Shown here piece after piece: positions 26,977-36,815 of a stretch of 64,000 nucleotides of DNA; position 1 is the stretch's first letter; every line of letters begins with the position of its first letter. Origin of the DNA: Vallitaleaceae bacterium (lineage in GTDB: Bacteria > Bacillota > Clostridia > Lachnospirales > Vallitaleaceae); contig JANQFZ010000026.1 of the NCBI GenBank assembly GCA_028277605.1, positions 1-64,000 of the forward strand, given 5' to 3'. The notes beneath the pieces are model-generated. The model had not been told where the DNA came from, searched no databases, and worked only from the letters and a program-made list of their open reading frames with translations. The position numbers and the translations under genes are program-made.

Positions 26977-28056
26977 TTATTGGATGATACCATGAATGCT
27001 AGTTTCATCCCACATAGCTTCATTAATTATAATTGTTTTTGTATTTTTCCATTCGCTATAGATTTCGTTGAAAGCTTGAAGTTTTAAACCCTCTTTGATC
27101 TCTTTAATTTTATTATCCTCCCATTTTTTATACTGCTCCTGATAATTGATGAGCTGCTCTTTAGTTGGTTCCAATAATGATTCCAACCAAAATATATAAT
27201 AACCGTTAGATAGTTTTATTACCGTGCTAGACTCTCCAGATTGTAACATTAGTATTTCTTCTCTGTTTTCCTCAGGAATTTGATATAATGTGAGAGTGGT
27301 ATTTAGATTGCTACCTACTCTATCATCCTCTTTATAACGTTCTATAACAGCTTGGAATGTATCCGATTGAGTTAAGCTATAGATTTCATCAGCGAGTTGC
27401 TTTAGTTCCTGCTGATTTTCTTCATCGAATTCAACAGACACAAGCTTAACATGAATTTGAGTTAAAACGTCATATGGATTCTTATCCACAAGTGTAATAT
27501 AATCTACATCCTGTTCTAACATTTCATTAATTTTAGCTTCTTCTGGTTCAAATGTTTTTGTAACTTCTTCAACCACTTTAGAACGTATTAAAGCTTCCCT
27601 AAAAACTTTATACACTGTATCCATAGAAATTGTATAAGGTTCAATCAAAGTATCATCCAACTGATTATAGTAATCAGCAGACCTTTGTTTCACATCTTCT
27701 TCCTCTTGTGAAGATAGCGTAATTCCAATTTCCTCTGCTTTAGCCATAACAATCTTTGTCTTAATAATATTCTCAATAGCACCATTTTTAGCAACTTCCT
27801 CAGCGTTTTTCCCGCTGCTGAAGCCATCACTTTCCCAAATATCTTCTCCACCTATTTGTTCAAACTCAAGCCTTGCTTCTAATAGATATAACATAATTTC
27901 ACTAGTATCAATAACCTTGTCATCAATAGTTAATAAGTCATTTTTTTGATTTGAATTAGATAAACGATTAGGATGTCTACCGCAGGCTATAACTAGGAAA
28001 CAAATACTAATGAAAAGCAAAATCATACCTATCAGATTTGTTATAATGCTTTTCAA
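26977..28056 (-). CDS. PrsA/SurA-type lipoprotein foldase
   Basis: A protein of about 360 residues with an N-terminal hydrophobic signal (LIGMILLFISICFLVIACG) and lipobox VIAC, anchoring it outside the membrane. A SurA-N-like helical domain (about 45-170, EIMLYLLEARLEFEQIGGED) is followed by a parvulin-like region (HVKLVSVEFDEENQQELKQL, then GYYIFWLESLLEPT). The function would be folding of exported proteins. The start may be TTG 28056 (eight bases after GGGG) or GTG 28092, and the first gives a more usual signal length. The gene sits 57 bases after mfd. The parvulin core is diverged, so isomerase activity is uncertain. Confidence 0.7.
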   Translation of the reverse strand: MKSIITNLIGMILLFISICFLVIACGRHPNRLSNSNQKNDLLTIDDKVIDTSEIMLYLLEARLEFEQIGGEDIWESDGFSSGKNAEEVAKNGAIENIIKTKIVMAKAEEIGITLSSQEEEDVKQRSADYYNQLDDTLIEPYTISMDTVYKVFREALIRSKVVEEVTKTFEPEEAKINEMLEQDVDYITLVDKNPYDVLTQIHVKLVSVEFDEENQQELKQLADEIYSLTQSDTFQAVIERYKEDDRVGSNLNTTLTLYQIPEENREEILMLQSGESSTVIKLSNGYYIFWLESLLEPTKEQLINYQEQYKKWEDNKIKEIKEGLKLQAFNEIYSEWKNTKTIIINEAMWDETSIHGIIQ

Positions 28057-28113
28057 CTTAATCGCCCCTTGCTGCAACTTACCAATTAACACTTATATTA
28101 TAAGTTAAACCTA

Positions 28114-31100
28114 TCATTCCTTCAAACGATTTATATCATGTAATACATTCTTAATTTGTCTGAATAGTTGTTTCCGATGGGTTTTACCAAGTTTATACGT
28201 GAAATAAGGCAGTTTATCAAGTGAAAAATACAGTTGGTTTTTATGTAAACCAAGTAGCTCTGGTATTTTATCTGGGTTTAATGAAGCATCACTTTTTATT
28301 GTAAACTTTATATTTTCTCCTTTTTGTTCTACGGTTACTATTTCTAGCTTGTTAGCCATCGACTTTATTAATGCAATCTCTAGAAGATTCATAACAGAAT
28401 GAGGTAAATCTCCATATCTGTCTTCTAATTCTTCCCCAATTTCGTAATAGTCTTTTTCATTTTGAATACTTGCAATTTTCTTATAAGCCTCTAATTTTCT
28501 TATTTCATCTTTAATATATCGGGTTGGTATGAAAGCATCTATGGATAATTCTACTGTAGTCTCAAATGGTATATCTATTACATTGTCATTTAGTTCATGA
28601 ACCGCCTGTTCAAGAAGTTTACAATATAAATCATAACCGACCGCTTCCATATGTCCATGCTGTCTAGAGCCTATGATATTCCCTGCCCCTCGTATTTCGA
28701 GATCTCTCATGGCTATTTTAAATCCTGAACCAAATTCTGTAAATTGCTTAATGGCTTGCAATCTTTTCTCTGCTGTTTCTTGCAAAATCTTATCCTTTTT
28801 ATAGAGAAGATAGGCGTAAGCCACACGATTGGATCTTCCCACTCTTCCTCTTAACTGGTACAATTGAGAAAGTCCCATTCTGTCTGCATCCTCAACAATT
28901 AAAGTATTGACATTTGAGATATCTAGCCCAGTCTCTATAATAGTAGTAGATACAAGAATATCAATATCCCCATTAATAAAATCGAACATAATGTTTTCTA
29001 GTTCTCTTTCATTCATTTGTCCATGTGCATAAGCTACACTTGCTTCTGGTATCAACATACTAATTCTATCAGCCACTTCATCAATTTTCTTTACTCGATT
29101 ATAAACATAATAAACCTGTCCATCTCTAGCTATTTCTCTATAGATAGCATCTCTTATCAGTTCCTGATTATACTCTAACACATAGGTTTGAATAGGATGT
29201 CTCTCTAGAGGAGGCTCTTCTAATACACTCATGTCTCTGATTCCAATCAGGCTCATATGGAGGGTTCTAGGAATTGGAGTTGCAGTTAATGTTAAGACAT
29301 CAACATTCTCTTTTAACTGCTTTATTTTCTCTTTATGGACAACGCCAAACCTCTGTTCCTCATCAATAATCAATAATCCTAAATCTTTGAAAACAACATC
29401 CTTAGAAATAATTCTATGGGTACCTATGAGAATATCCACTAAACCTTTTTGATTATCTTCAATGATTTTTTTCTGTTCTTTTCTGCTTTTAAATCTAGAA
29501 AGCATTTCTACTCTAACTGGAAAATCCTTCATCCTCTGAACAAAATTGTTATAATGCTGTTGTGCAAGTATGGTGGTAGGCACTAAATAGGCTACCTGCT
29601 TATTATCCTGTACACTTTTGAAAGCAGCACGTATAGCTACTTCTGTTTTTCCATAACCTACATCTCCACAAATTAAACGATCCATAATTCTTTCGCTCTG
29701 CATATCTCTTTTGGTATCTTCTATTGCGGTCAGTTGATCATCGGTTTCCTCATAGGGGAACATTTCTTCAAATTCTTTCTGCCATATTGAATCTTCATCA
29801 AAACTAAAGCCTTTTTTTGCTTGACGTTTTGCATAAAGCTTAACCAGATCTTCAGCTAAGTCCTTAACAGCTCCCTTAACCCGTGATTTGGTTTTATTCC
29901 ATTCATTGGTTCCTAGCTTATTAAGCTTTGGACTCCTATCTTCCCCACCAATATATTTCTGAAGGATATTTAATTGGCTTGTAGAAATATATAAATTACC
30001 CCCATCTCTGTACGATATCTTAATATAATCCTTACTTACACCATCTACTTCAATTTTTTCTGTACCTCTAAAGACACCTACCCCATAATTTTCATGAACA
30101 ACGTAATCCCCTACTTTAAGCTCAGAAAATGTTTCTATTCGACTACCTTTATATTTTGATCTTTTTACTCTCTTTTTTTTCTTTTTCTGTTTACCAATAA
30201 TGTTGGATTCTGTAATAATCACAAATTTGATTAAGGGGTACTCAAATCCTTTGTTGAGACTTCCATAACTAACAACAATATCTCCACTCTTTATCGGTTG
30301 ATCCAATACAGATAAATAGTAGCATCGAACCTTCCTCTCCATTAATTCTTGAACCAATCGAAGTGCTCGTGTTTTAGTTCCTGCTAATAAAATAATTTTA
30401 TAATGACTATCCGACCAATATTTTAGATCCTTTACTAATAGTTCTAAGCTAGAATGGTATGGATTAACGGACTTAACTGTAATATCTATTGTATAGTTAT
30501 GCTCAAGTAACGATTGCCTTTGAAGTAAAGTACTTATAAGCAAACATCTATAATCATCTATTTTATTTTTTATGACAGACAAATCGGTTAATAATTCAGT
30601 TTGCCCCTTTAATAAATACCCTTTTTCATAACGGTTGATAACACTCTCTCTAAACTCTTTAACAATGGTTTCACTACGTTCTTGAATTCTTGATGGTTCA
30701 TCAAAAAAAAGAAGAGTTTCTAATTCTAAATAATCCAACAGAGACTCTGTTTGACTATAGAAATAGTTAATCCAGCCTTCAATGCCGCTAAAAGTTTTTT
30801 CATTGGTCATTTTCTCTAAAATAGTTGAAGCCGCATTAATAATACGCTCTTCCTCTTGAAATTTCTCATTTTTATTAAAATAATCTGCTAAAGTATCTCT
30901 ATCTTTTTTTATTTTTTCTTTTGCCTGATTAATGTTTAAATCATTAAGAACCACTTCTTTAGCTGGATAGATGGATATTTGGTCTATCTTTTCTACAGAA
31001 CGCTGGCTATCCACATTGAGTGTTCTTATTGAATCAATTTCATTATCCCATAACTCTATTCTAATCCCCCACTCGTCGGTTAGAGTAAATAGATCTAAAA

Positions 31101-31629
31101 TACCACCTCGAATAGCAAATTGTCCCCTGCTTTCAACCTGCCCCACTCTTTCATAACCCATAAAGACCAGTTGTTTTGACATGGATTCCAAGTCCAGCTG
31201 TTCTCCCACTTGAAGAGATAGAACATACTGTTTGAAAACCATTTTTGGTGTCAGTTTTTCCATCAATGCCTCAATTGTTACGATGACTGTGCAGTCTTCC
31301 TGCTCAATTATTTTTTTAATAATTTTTATTCTTTCTTGTATAATATCATTGCTATGAACATCTGCGCTATAAAAGATAATATCTTTACTCGGATAGATGA
31401 ATACATGATCATGACCAAAAAATTTCATGTCATTATAAAGCTCTCTTGCACGAATCTCATTGTATGTAATAATTAATTTTGATTGGTTCGGTTTAATAGC
31501 ATAGATTAAATGACATTTTTCTGAATCTGTAGCACCCGTAATATAGATTGGAGAAACTCTTTCTTCTATTTTCCTTATGATATCGTTAAACGCTTCTAAT
31601 TCCTTTAAAGGTTCTATGAATGTATTCAT
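28114..31629 (-). CDS. mfd: Transcription-repair coupling factor Mfd
   Basis: A 1171-residue ATPase that removes stalled RNA polymerase from DNA lesions and recruits UvrA. The UvrB-like N-terminal module (about 1-400) is followed by a basic linker (KKKKKRVKRSKYKG), the RNA polymerase-interacting domain (GDYVVHENYGVGVFRGTEKI at about 505-525), the RecG-like translocase with Walker A GDVGYGKTEVA (about 655-665) and DEEQ box LLIIDEEQRFG (about 755), and the C-terminal TRCF domain. Length equals the family norm. The order pth-mfd-spoVT is as in Bacillus. Confidence 0.97.
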   Translation of the reverse strand: MNTFIEPLKELEAFNDIIRKIEERVSPIYITGATDSEKCHLIYAIKPNQSKLIITYNEIRARELYNDMKFFGHDHVFIYPSKDIIFYSADVHSNDIIQERIKIIKKIIEQEDCTVIVTIEALMEKLTPKMVFKQYVLSLQVGEQLDLESMSKQLVFMGYERVGQVESRGQFAIRGGILDLFTLTDEWGIRIELWDNEIDSIRTLNVDSQRSVEKIDQISIYPAKEVVLNDLNINQAKEKIKKDRDTLADYFNKNEKFQEEERIINAASTILEKMTNEKTFSGIEGWINYFYSQTESLLDYLELETLLFFDEPSRIQERSETIVKEFRESVINRYEKGYLLKGQTELLTDLSVIKNKIDDYRCLLISTLLQRQSLLEHNYTIDITVKSVNPYHSSLELLVKDLKYWSDSHYKIILLAGTKTRALRLVQELMERKVRCYYLSVLDQPIKSGDIVVSYGSLNKGFEYPLIKFVIITESNIIGKQKKKKKRVKRSKYKGSRIETFSELKVGDYVVHENYGVGVFRGTEKIEVDGVSKDYIKISYRDGGNLYISTSQLNILQKYIGGEDRSPKLNKLGTNEWNKTKSRVKGAVKDLAEDLVKLYAKRQAKKGFSFDEDSIWQKEFEEMFPYEETDDQLTAIEDTKRDMQSERIMDRLICGDVGYGKTEVAIRAAFKSVQDNKQVAYLVPTTILAQQHYNNFVQRMKDFPVRVEMLSRFKSRKEQKKIIEDNQKGLVDILIGTHRIISKDVVFKDLGLLIIDEEQRFGVVHKEKIKQLKENVDVLTLTATPIPRTLHMSLIGIRDMSVLEEPPLERHPIQTYVLEYNQELIRDAIYREIARDGQVYYVYNRVKKIDEVADRISMLIPEASVAYAHGQMNERELENIMFDFINGDIDILVSTTIIETGLDISNVNTLIVEDADRMGLSQLYQLRGRVGRSNRVAYAYLLYKKDKILQETAEKRLQAIKQFTEFGSGFKIAMRDLEIRGAGNIIGSRQHGHMEAVGYDLYCKLLEQAVHELNDNVIDIPFETTVELSIDAFIPTRYIKDEIRKLEAYKKIASIQNEKDYYEIGEELEDRYGDLPHSVMNLLEIALIKSMANKLEIVTVEQKGENIKFTIKSDASLNPDKIPELLGLHKNQLYFSLDKLPYFTYKLGKTHRKQLFRQIKNVLHDINRLKE

Positions 31630-31802
31630 GCTAATCCCATCCCAATCGTTCTATTCTTAAAATTATATTCTCTCAAACGCAAACTTTATTATAGTATATA
31701 CGAATGAACAATATTATATCTGTTTGATTTAAGTTTTCTAGTCTCTAACTGTATACCTAATTCACCTTATTAAATATTAACTTATCATGCTGAACATAGA
31801 AA

Positions 31803-31827
31803 TAAAACAGTTAGCTCTCTAACTGCC
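31803..31827 (-). terminator. Terminator after pth
   Basis: CAGTTAG (31808-31814) and CTAACTG (31819-31825) form a 7-bp stem. On the minus strand it is followed by TTTTATT. It lies just after the pth stop. Confidence 0.65.
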
Positions 31828-31831
31828 TCTC

Positions 31832-32404
31832 TTATTCCATATTCCTAGTATTATATAGATTCATGGCTTTATCCATATCTTGTTGAACGATAATCTCAAT
31901 AGCATCACAGGCCGTCTTCACTGCTTGAATTATTGCGGGCATTTCTTGCTCTTGAAATCTTGATAAAACATAGTCTTTTATATCCCACCCAGGCGGCTTA
32001 TGTCCAATGCCCACTTTAAGCCTTGGAAATTCTTGAGTACCAAGATGTGCAATTATATTTTTTATACCGTTATGCCCTCCTGCACTACCCTTTTTTCTAA
32101 TTCTGAGCCTACCTAAATCTAAACTAGCATCATCATAAATAACTATCAACCGCTCTGTCTCAAGCTTATAAAAATCAATCATTTGTCTAATACTTTCTCC
32201 ACTTAAATTCATATAGGTTTGAGGCTGTGCTAGTAATACTTTGTGCTGACCAATGCTGCCCTGACCGACCAATGCTTTGTGTTTCTTTTGGCTTAATTTT
32301 ATATGATGTTCATATGCCAATCGTTCTATCACTTCAAAGCCGATATTATGTCTTGTTGTACTATACATCAGGCCAGGATTTCCAAGCCCAACAACCATAT
32401 ACAT
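31832..32404 (-). CDS. pth: Peptidyl-tRNA hydrolase
   Basis: A 190-residue enzyme that cleaves peptidyl-tRNA released from stalled ribosomes (spoVC in Bacillus). It has the start MYMVVGLGNPGLMYS, TRHNIGFEVIERLA with catalytic His, the TYMNLSGESI segment, and YDDASLDLGRLRIRKKGSAGGHNGI. GAGGTG precedes the ATG by six bases. Prs and pth follow one another, 150 bases apart, as in Bacillus apart from the missing ctc gene. Confidence 0.97.
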   Translation of the reverse strand: MYMVVGLGNPGLMYSTTRHNIGFEVIERLAYEHHIKLSQKKHKALVGQGSIGQHKVLLAQPQTYMNLSGESIRQMIDFYKLETERLIVIYDDASLDLGRLRIRKKGSAGGHNGIKNIIAHLGTQEFPRLKVGIGHKPPGWDIKDYVLSRFQEQEMPAIIQAVKTACDAIEIIVQQDMDKAMNLYNTRNME

Positions 32405-32428
32405 TTTTTCACCTCATTATATATGCTT

Positions 32429-32458
32429 TAAAGAGGCTGTCCTAAGAGACAGCCTTTT
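32429..32458. terminator. Hairpin between prs and pth
   Basis: AGGCTGTC (32434-32441) and GACAGCCT (32448-32455) form a perfect 8-bp stem with a 6-base loop. The T-run is better on the plus strand (TTTTAT) than on the minus strand, where the flanking genes lie, so it may only attenuate. Confidence 0.5.
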
Positions 32459-32553
32459 ATATAGCATGAATATTCATGTTTATCTTGTAGCAAATCGTGC
32501 TAAACTATTTTTTGTAGAATTACCTGAATACTTGATGCTTTTGGCTCTCCAGT

Positions 32554-33525
32554 TTAATTAAAGAGAATAGATACAGATTCATTATAGTGAATATTATAGA
32601 TAGCAGAAGCAAGTATCTTTGCAACTGATAACTGTTTGATTTTATCAATACTTTTTTCTTCTGGAAGTGATATGGTATCTAATACAACCAATTCTATAAT
32701 TTCTGATTTTTGAATTCTTTCTATTGCTGGTCCAGATAAAACCGGATGTGTACAACAGGCGTAGACTTCATTAGCTCCCTTTTCTTTCAAAGCATTAGCA
32801 GCATTGCAAATGGTTCCAGCAGTATCTATCATATCATCTACTAGAATAACAGTCTTCCCTTTGATGTCACCTATAATATGCATAACCTCTGAAACATTAT
32901 CCTCTGGTCTTCGTTTATCAATAACAGCCATAGGAACATCTAATTTTCCTGCAAATGTCCTTGTTCTCTTAACACTACCAATATCTGGAGATACAATAAC
33001 AATGTCTTTTAAACTATCCTTAAATTTTTCTCTATAATATTTCACCAACAAAGGACTACCGAGCATATGGTCCACTGGCATGGTAAAAAATCCTTGTATC
33101 TGAGAACAATGCAGATCCATAGTTAAAACTCTGTCTGCTCCTGCTGCTTGAATCAAATCAGCAACCAGCCGAGCACTAATAGGATCTCTAGCACGGGTTT
33201 TTCTATCTTGTCTAGCATAACCATAATAAGGTATTACAGCAGTAATTCTTCCTGCTGAAGCTCTTCTCAAAGCATCTATGGTAATAAGTAGTTCCATTAG
33301 ATTATCATTAACTGGATATGGTGTTGGTTGAATAATAAAACAGTCAATACCACGGACAATTTCTTGTATTTTAACATAGGTTTCACCATCACTAAATTGT
33401 CCCACATCTGATGCTGCAAGAGATAATCCTAATTCTTTAGCTATAGATTTAGCTAATTCAGAATTAGCATTACAGGTAAATATTTTAATCTCATTATGAG
33501 TAACGTTACTCAATGTGCTTGTCAT
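32554..33525 (-). CDS. prs: Ribose-phosphate pyrophosphokinase
   Basis: A 323-residue enzyme making PRPP from ribose 5-phosphate and ATP, the precursor of nucleotides, His and Trp. It has the conserved FSDGETYVKIQEIVRG segment, the ATP-binding YYGYARQDRK, metal-binding DLHCSQIQGFF, VIDKRRPEDN, and the PRPP loop VILVDDMIDTAGT at about 222-234. AGGAGGATTTT precedes the ATG. It supplies the ligand sensed by PurR and the substrate of Hpt, both in this window. GlmU is upstream, as in Bacillus. Confidence 0.97.
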   Translation of the reverse strand: MTSTLSNVTHNEIKIFTCNANSELAKSIAKELGLSLAASDVGQFSDGETYVKIQEIVRGIDCFIIQPTPYPVNDNLMELLITIDALRRASAGRITAVIPYYGYARQDRKTRARDPISARLVADLIQAAGADRVLTMDLHCSQIQGFFTMPVDHMLGSPLLVKYYREKFKDSLKDIVIVSPDIGSVKRTRTFAGKLDVPMAVIDKRRPEDNVSEVMHIIGDIKGKTVILVDDMIDTAGTICNAANALKEKGANEVYACCTHPVLSGPAIERIQKSEIIELVVLDTISLPEEKSIDKIKQLSVAKILASAIYNIHYNESVSILFN

Positions 33526-33668
33526 AAAATCCTCCTAGTATATCATTCTCTTATATAGTGACCGTTGTAAGACATGATTAATCATAAACCGTATACGTTG
33601 ATTTTGTTCTATATATTTTATATGCCTTGATGCCTATAATTAAACCTTGCAGATAACTACAATCCAAG

Positions 33669-35036
33669 TTACTTATTGCTTTTATTTACCCAGTTTAATT
33701 TATTAATCTGACGTGCTCTAGCTATACCTAGAGCATCTTGAGGAAGATCCTTTGTTATAGTCGAACCAGCTGCTGTATAAGCATTCTCACCTATATAAAC
33801 AGGAGAAACCAAATTGGTATTACATCCCAAGAAAGCATCATCTTCAACAACTGTTCGATGCTTATTATTACCATCATAATTAACTACAACTGTACCACAG
33901 CCAAAGTTAACCCGCTTACCAATATCTGCATCACCGATATATGTTAAATGAGAGACTTTGGTTTCATCGCCAATAGTAGAATTTTTAACTTCTACAAAAT
34001 CTCCTATTTTAATACGTGATCCAATATGAGAGTTTGGGCGTATGTAGGCATATGGACCAATCGTTGTCTCACATTCTACAGTACTTTGCAACAGGGTTGA
34101 CTGCTCGATGCAAACCTTATCTGATATTTGACAACTGACTATTTTTGTATTTGCTCCAATGGTACAGGCTTCTCCAATACTCGTCCTACCATTAATAAAT
34201 GAATTGGGATAAATGATAGTGTCTTTACCTATCGTTACATGCTTCCCTATGTACGTATGTTCTGGATTGATAATCGTTACTCCGTTAGCCATATGGTACT
34301 GGTTTAGTCGGTTTTTCATAATGGAACTTGCTAGATAGAGTTGATTTCTATCATTAACACCTAGGATTTCATCACTATACGGTGTAATCATTGCATCTAC
34401 TTTTAATCCCTTTGCAAGGATAAACTGTAGCGTATCTGGTAAATAATATTCTCCCTGTGTATTATTGTTAGTTAATGCTTTTAAGGCTTCTTTTAATGCA
34501 GCACCCTCAAAACAGTACATCCCTGAATTAATTTCTTTAACGGCTCTTTCTTCTTGGGTTGCATCTTTATGTTCAACACTCTTTATTAGCTTCCCATCCT
34601 CATTTCTAATAATTCGACCATAACCAGATGGGTCTTTTACTATAGTGGATAGGACAGTGACCGCATTCTGATGCTCAATATGCTGAGTTATCATTTTTTC
34701 TAATGTTTTGCCAGTAATTAAGGGTGTATCACCAAATAATATAAGAATAACAGCATCATCTTCAATAAAATCCTGTGCCTGCATAACTGCGTGTCCAGTA
34801 CCTAACTGATGTTTTTGATAGGCATAAGTGACATCATAAGAAATATTTTGTTTCACCACCTCATATTGGTGACCTATCACTACACATAGTTCCTTAGAAC
34901 CTGCTTCATTTGAAGCTTCTATAACATATTCCAGCAAAGGTTTTTCTAATAGTTTGTGTATGACTTTTGGTGTATTAGACTTCATCCTTGTCCCACCACC
35001 AGCAGCCAAAATAATGGTTTTAATGTTTTTCATCAT
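33669..35036 (-). CDS. glmU: Bifunctional N-acetylglucosamine-1-phosphate uridyltransferase GlmU
   Basis: A 455-residue enzyme producing UDP-GlcNAc for peptidoglycan. The N-terminal pyrophosphorylase domain has LAAGGGTRMKS and the UTP-binding region HQLGTGHAVMQA, LFGDTPL. The C-terminal left-handed beta helix (about 250-455) has hexapeptide repeats and RPNSHIGSRIKIGDFVEVKN, LTYIGDADIGKRVNFGCGT (acetyl-CoA site). The start is ATG 35036 after GGGAGGG, rather than the more distant TTG at 35069. Neighbours spoVG upstream and prs downstream match Bacillus order. Confidence 0.97.
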   Translation of the reverse strand: MMKNIKTIILAAGGGTRMKSNTPKVIHKLLEKPLLEYVIEASNEAGSKELCVVIGHQYEVVKQNISYDVTYAYQKHQLGTGHAVMQAQDFIEDDAVILILFGDTPLITGKTLEKMITQHIEHQNAVTVLSTIVKDPSGYGRIIRNEDGKLIKSVEHKDATQEERAVKEINSGMYCFEGAALKEALKALTNNNTQGEYYLPDTLQFILAKGLKVDAMITPYSDEILGVNDRNQLYLASSIMKNRLNQYHMANGVTIINPEHTYIGKHVTIGKDTIIYPNSFINGRTSIGEACTIGANTKIVSCQISDKVCIEQSTLLQSTVECETTIGPYAYIRPNSHIGSRIKIGDFVEVKNSTIGDETKVSHLTYIGDADIGKRVNFGCGTVVVNYDGNNKHRTVVEDDAFLGCNTNLVSPVYIGENAYTAAGSTITKDLPQDALGIARARQINKLNWVNKSNK

Positions 35037-35209
35037 ATTATGAGCCCTCCCCTTACTTAAGGCAAACAATCTTACACTCTACTTTGAAATAAGGTATTTC
35101 TATACTTTAAATCAATAAACTCTTCATGTATAATGTATACCACCCTATAGTTTATCACTCTCTAGCATTTATGTCTAGATTATATTTTAATAGAACAGGT
35201 ATAAAATTT

Positions 35210-35243
35210 CATAAAAAAAGCACTTCAAATGAAGTGCTTTTTT
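35210..35243 (-). terminator. Terminator after spoVG
   Basis: AAAAAGCACTTC and GAAGTGCTTTTT form a perfect stem with a 4-base loop. On the minus strand it is followed by TTTTATG. It starts directly after the spoVG stop. Confidence 0.85.
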
Positions 35244-35245
35244 TA

Positions 35246-35551
35246 CTATTCTTCTATCACCGTTATGGCAATTTCTTCTTCGATATGAGCATCTGTTAAA
35301 AGAATAGTTTCGTATTTTTCTAATACGCTTTTTTGAATCCTTTCCCTAGTCTCTGAATTAATCGGATGTGCTATATCCCTAAATTCACCATCTAGTGCCT
35401 TTCGACTAGGCATTGCAATAAACAATCCCTTTTCACCTTCAATAACTTTGATATCATGTACAACAAACTCATTATCAAATGTTACTGATACAACGGCTTT
35501 CATCTTACCATCTTTTGCTACCTTTCTAATCCTTACATCTGTAATTTCCAT
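35246..35551 (-). CDS. spoVG: Septation/sporulation regulator SpoVG
   Basis: A 101-residue protein of the SpoVG family, a small nucleic-acid-binding regulator affecting sporulation, septation and virulence genes. It starts [20 protein letters not shown] and contains [20 protein letters not shown] and the conserved [21 protein letters not shown] precedes the ATG. It lies between glgD and glmU. In Bacillus spoVG is also just upstream of glmU. A short GGGG/CCCC hairpin sits in the leader (about 35583-35598). Confidence 0.96.
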   Translation of the reverse strand: MEITDVRIRKVAKDGKMKAVVSVTFDNEFVVHDIKVIEGEKGLFIAMPSRKALDGEFRDIAHPINSETRERIQKSVLEKYETILLTDAHIEEEIAITVIEE

Positions 35552-35634
35552 AAAGTAACCCCTTTCTGTAACTTGAAGATTTAAGGGGATAGACCCCTCA
35601 TTCCTTTACATAGATATTTTTATTTACAAAAATT

Positions 35635-35663
35635 ATTATAGTACACATATTTAAAAAATTCAA
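35635..35663 (-). promoter_or_regulatory. spoVG promoter
   Basis: On the minus strand TTGAAT (35663-35658) and TATAAT (35640-35635) are 17 bases apart, a good sigma-A match. Bacillus spoVG is transcribed by sigma-H. A clear sigma-H site was not seen here. Confidence 0.65.
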
Positions 35664-35699
35664 TAATTTTCTCTAAAATATTTTTCATTATTTATAAAT

Positions 35700-36815
35700 T
35701 TATAGATATAGTGGTGTTTTATTGATAACTATCCTAGGCTCAGCCTTCTCTCCCTTGTATATACTACCATCTGGTAAATTGCTTTTACTATCTACGATAC
35801 AGTTTTCAATATAACAGTTTTTACCGATAAAAGCATTATCTAAGATTAAGGAGTTTCTAACGACGGAGTGCTCTCCAACGAATACTTTCCTGAAAGTCAC
35901 TGAGTTCTCAACTCGTCCATTGATAATACTACCACTTCCAACTAAACTGTTATTAACCACTGCACCAAAATTGAACTTAGCGGGTGGTTCATCGGCTACC
36001 TTAGACGCAATATACGGATAAGTTCTAAAAAAGTAATCTCTATTTTCTTTCTTCAGAAAATCCATATTAGCATTATAATAACCTTTTAATCTAGCAATAC
36101 ATTTCCAGTATCCTTGATGTACATAGGCAAAAATTTTCTTTTTCTTACGATATCGTATAATTATATCATTGACAATATCAAATCTACCTTCTTTAGAGAT
36201 TTCTTCAAGAAGTTCAATTAATAGCCTTCTTCTTATGATATAAACCCCTGTAGAAGCTAACCTGCTTTGAGGTTCTAAAGGTTTTTCTTCAAAATTGATA
36301 ATTCTATTTTGATCATCCATTTCTATGACACCGTAGTTCTTAGCCTCTTCCATATCCATTTCTGTGCAAACAATCGTCATATCTGCCCTTTTGCTTACGT
36401 GGTATTCTAATACCTCGTTATAATTCATTCTATAGATGCCATCACCAGATGTTATGATAGCGTATGGTTCATGGCTGTTCTTTAAGAAGGAAATATTTTG
36501 ATAAATTGCATCTGCTGTTCCTCTATACCACAAGCTGTTTTCACTTGTAATATGAGGACTAAGTACAAATAACCCCCCTTGTTTTCTACCAAAATCCCAC
36601 CATTTAGACGAACTTAAATGTTCTATTAAGGACTGTGAATTGTATTGTGTAATAACGGCAACTTTTTTGATTCCTGAGTTACTCATATTACTTAAAGGAA
36701 AGTCAATAGCTCTGTAACAGCCTGCAATTGGCATAGCTGCTACAGCTCTATAATGGGTTAAATCCAGTAATCGTTCATTGTTTCCCCCAGCTAATATAAT
36801 ACCTAATGCTCTCAT
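35700..36815 (-). CDS. glgD: GlgD subunit of ADP-glucose pyrophosphorylase
   Basis: A 371-residue NDP-sugar nucleotidyltransferase-fold protein with a C-terminal left-handed beta helix. The N-terminus keeps [20 protein letters not shown] in place of the standard GGxGxRL catalytic loop, typical of the non-catalytic GlgD partner of Firmicutes. [22 protein letters not shown] follows the usual pattern. In Firmicutes GlgD raises the activity of GlgC for ADP-glucose made from glucose-1-phosphate. Its ATG overlaps the glgC stop by four bases (ATGA), so translation is coupled. glgA and glgB are not in the window. Confidence 0.93.
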   Translation of the reverse strand: MRALGIILAGGNNERLLDLTHYRAVAAMPIAGCYRAIDFPLSNMSNSGIKKVAVITQYNSQSLIEHLSSSKWWDFGRKQGGLFVLSPHITSENSLWYRGTADAIYQNISFLKNSHEPYAIITSGDGIYRMNYNEVLEYHVSKRADMTIVCTEMDMEEAKNYGVIEMDDQNRIINFEEKPLEPQSRLASTGVYIIRRRLLIELLEEISKEGRFDIVNDIIIRYRKKKKIFAYVHQGYWKCIARLKGYYNANMDFLKKENRDYFFRTYPYIASKVADEPPAKFNFGAVVNNSLVGSGSIINGRVENSVTFRKVFVGEHSVVRNSLILDNAFIGKNCYIENCIVDSKSNLPDGSIYKGEKAEPRIVINKTPLYL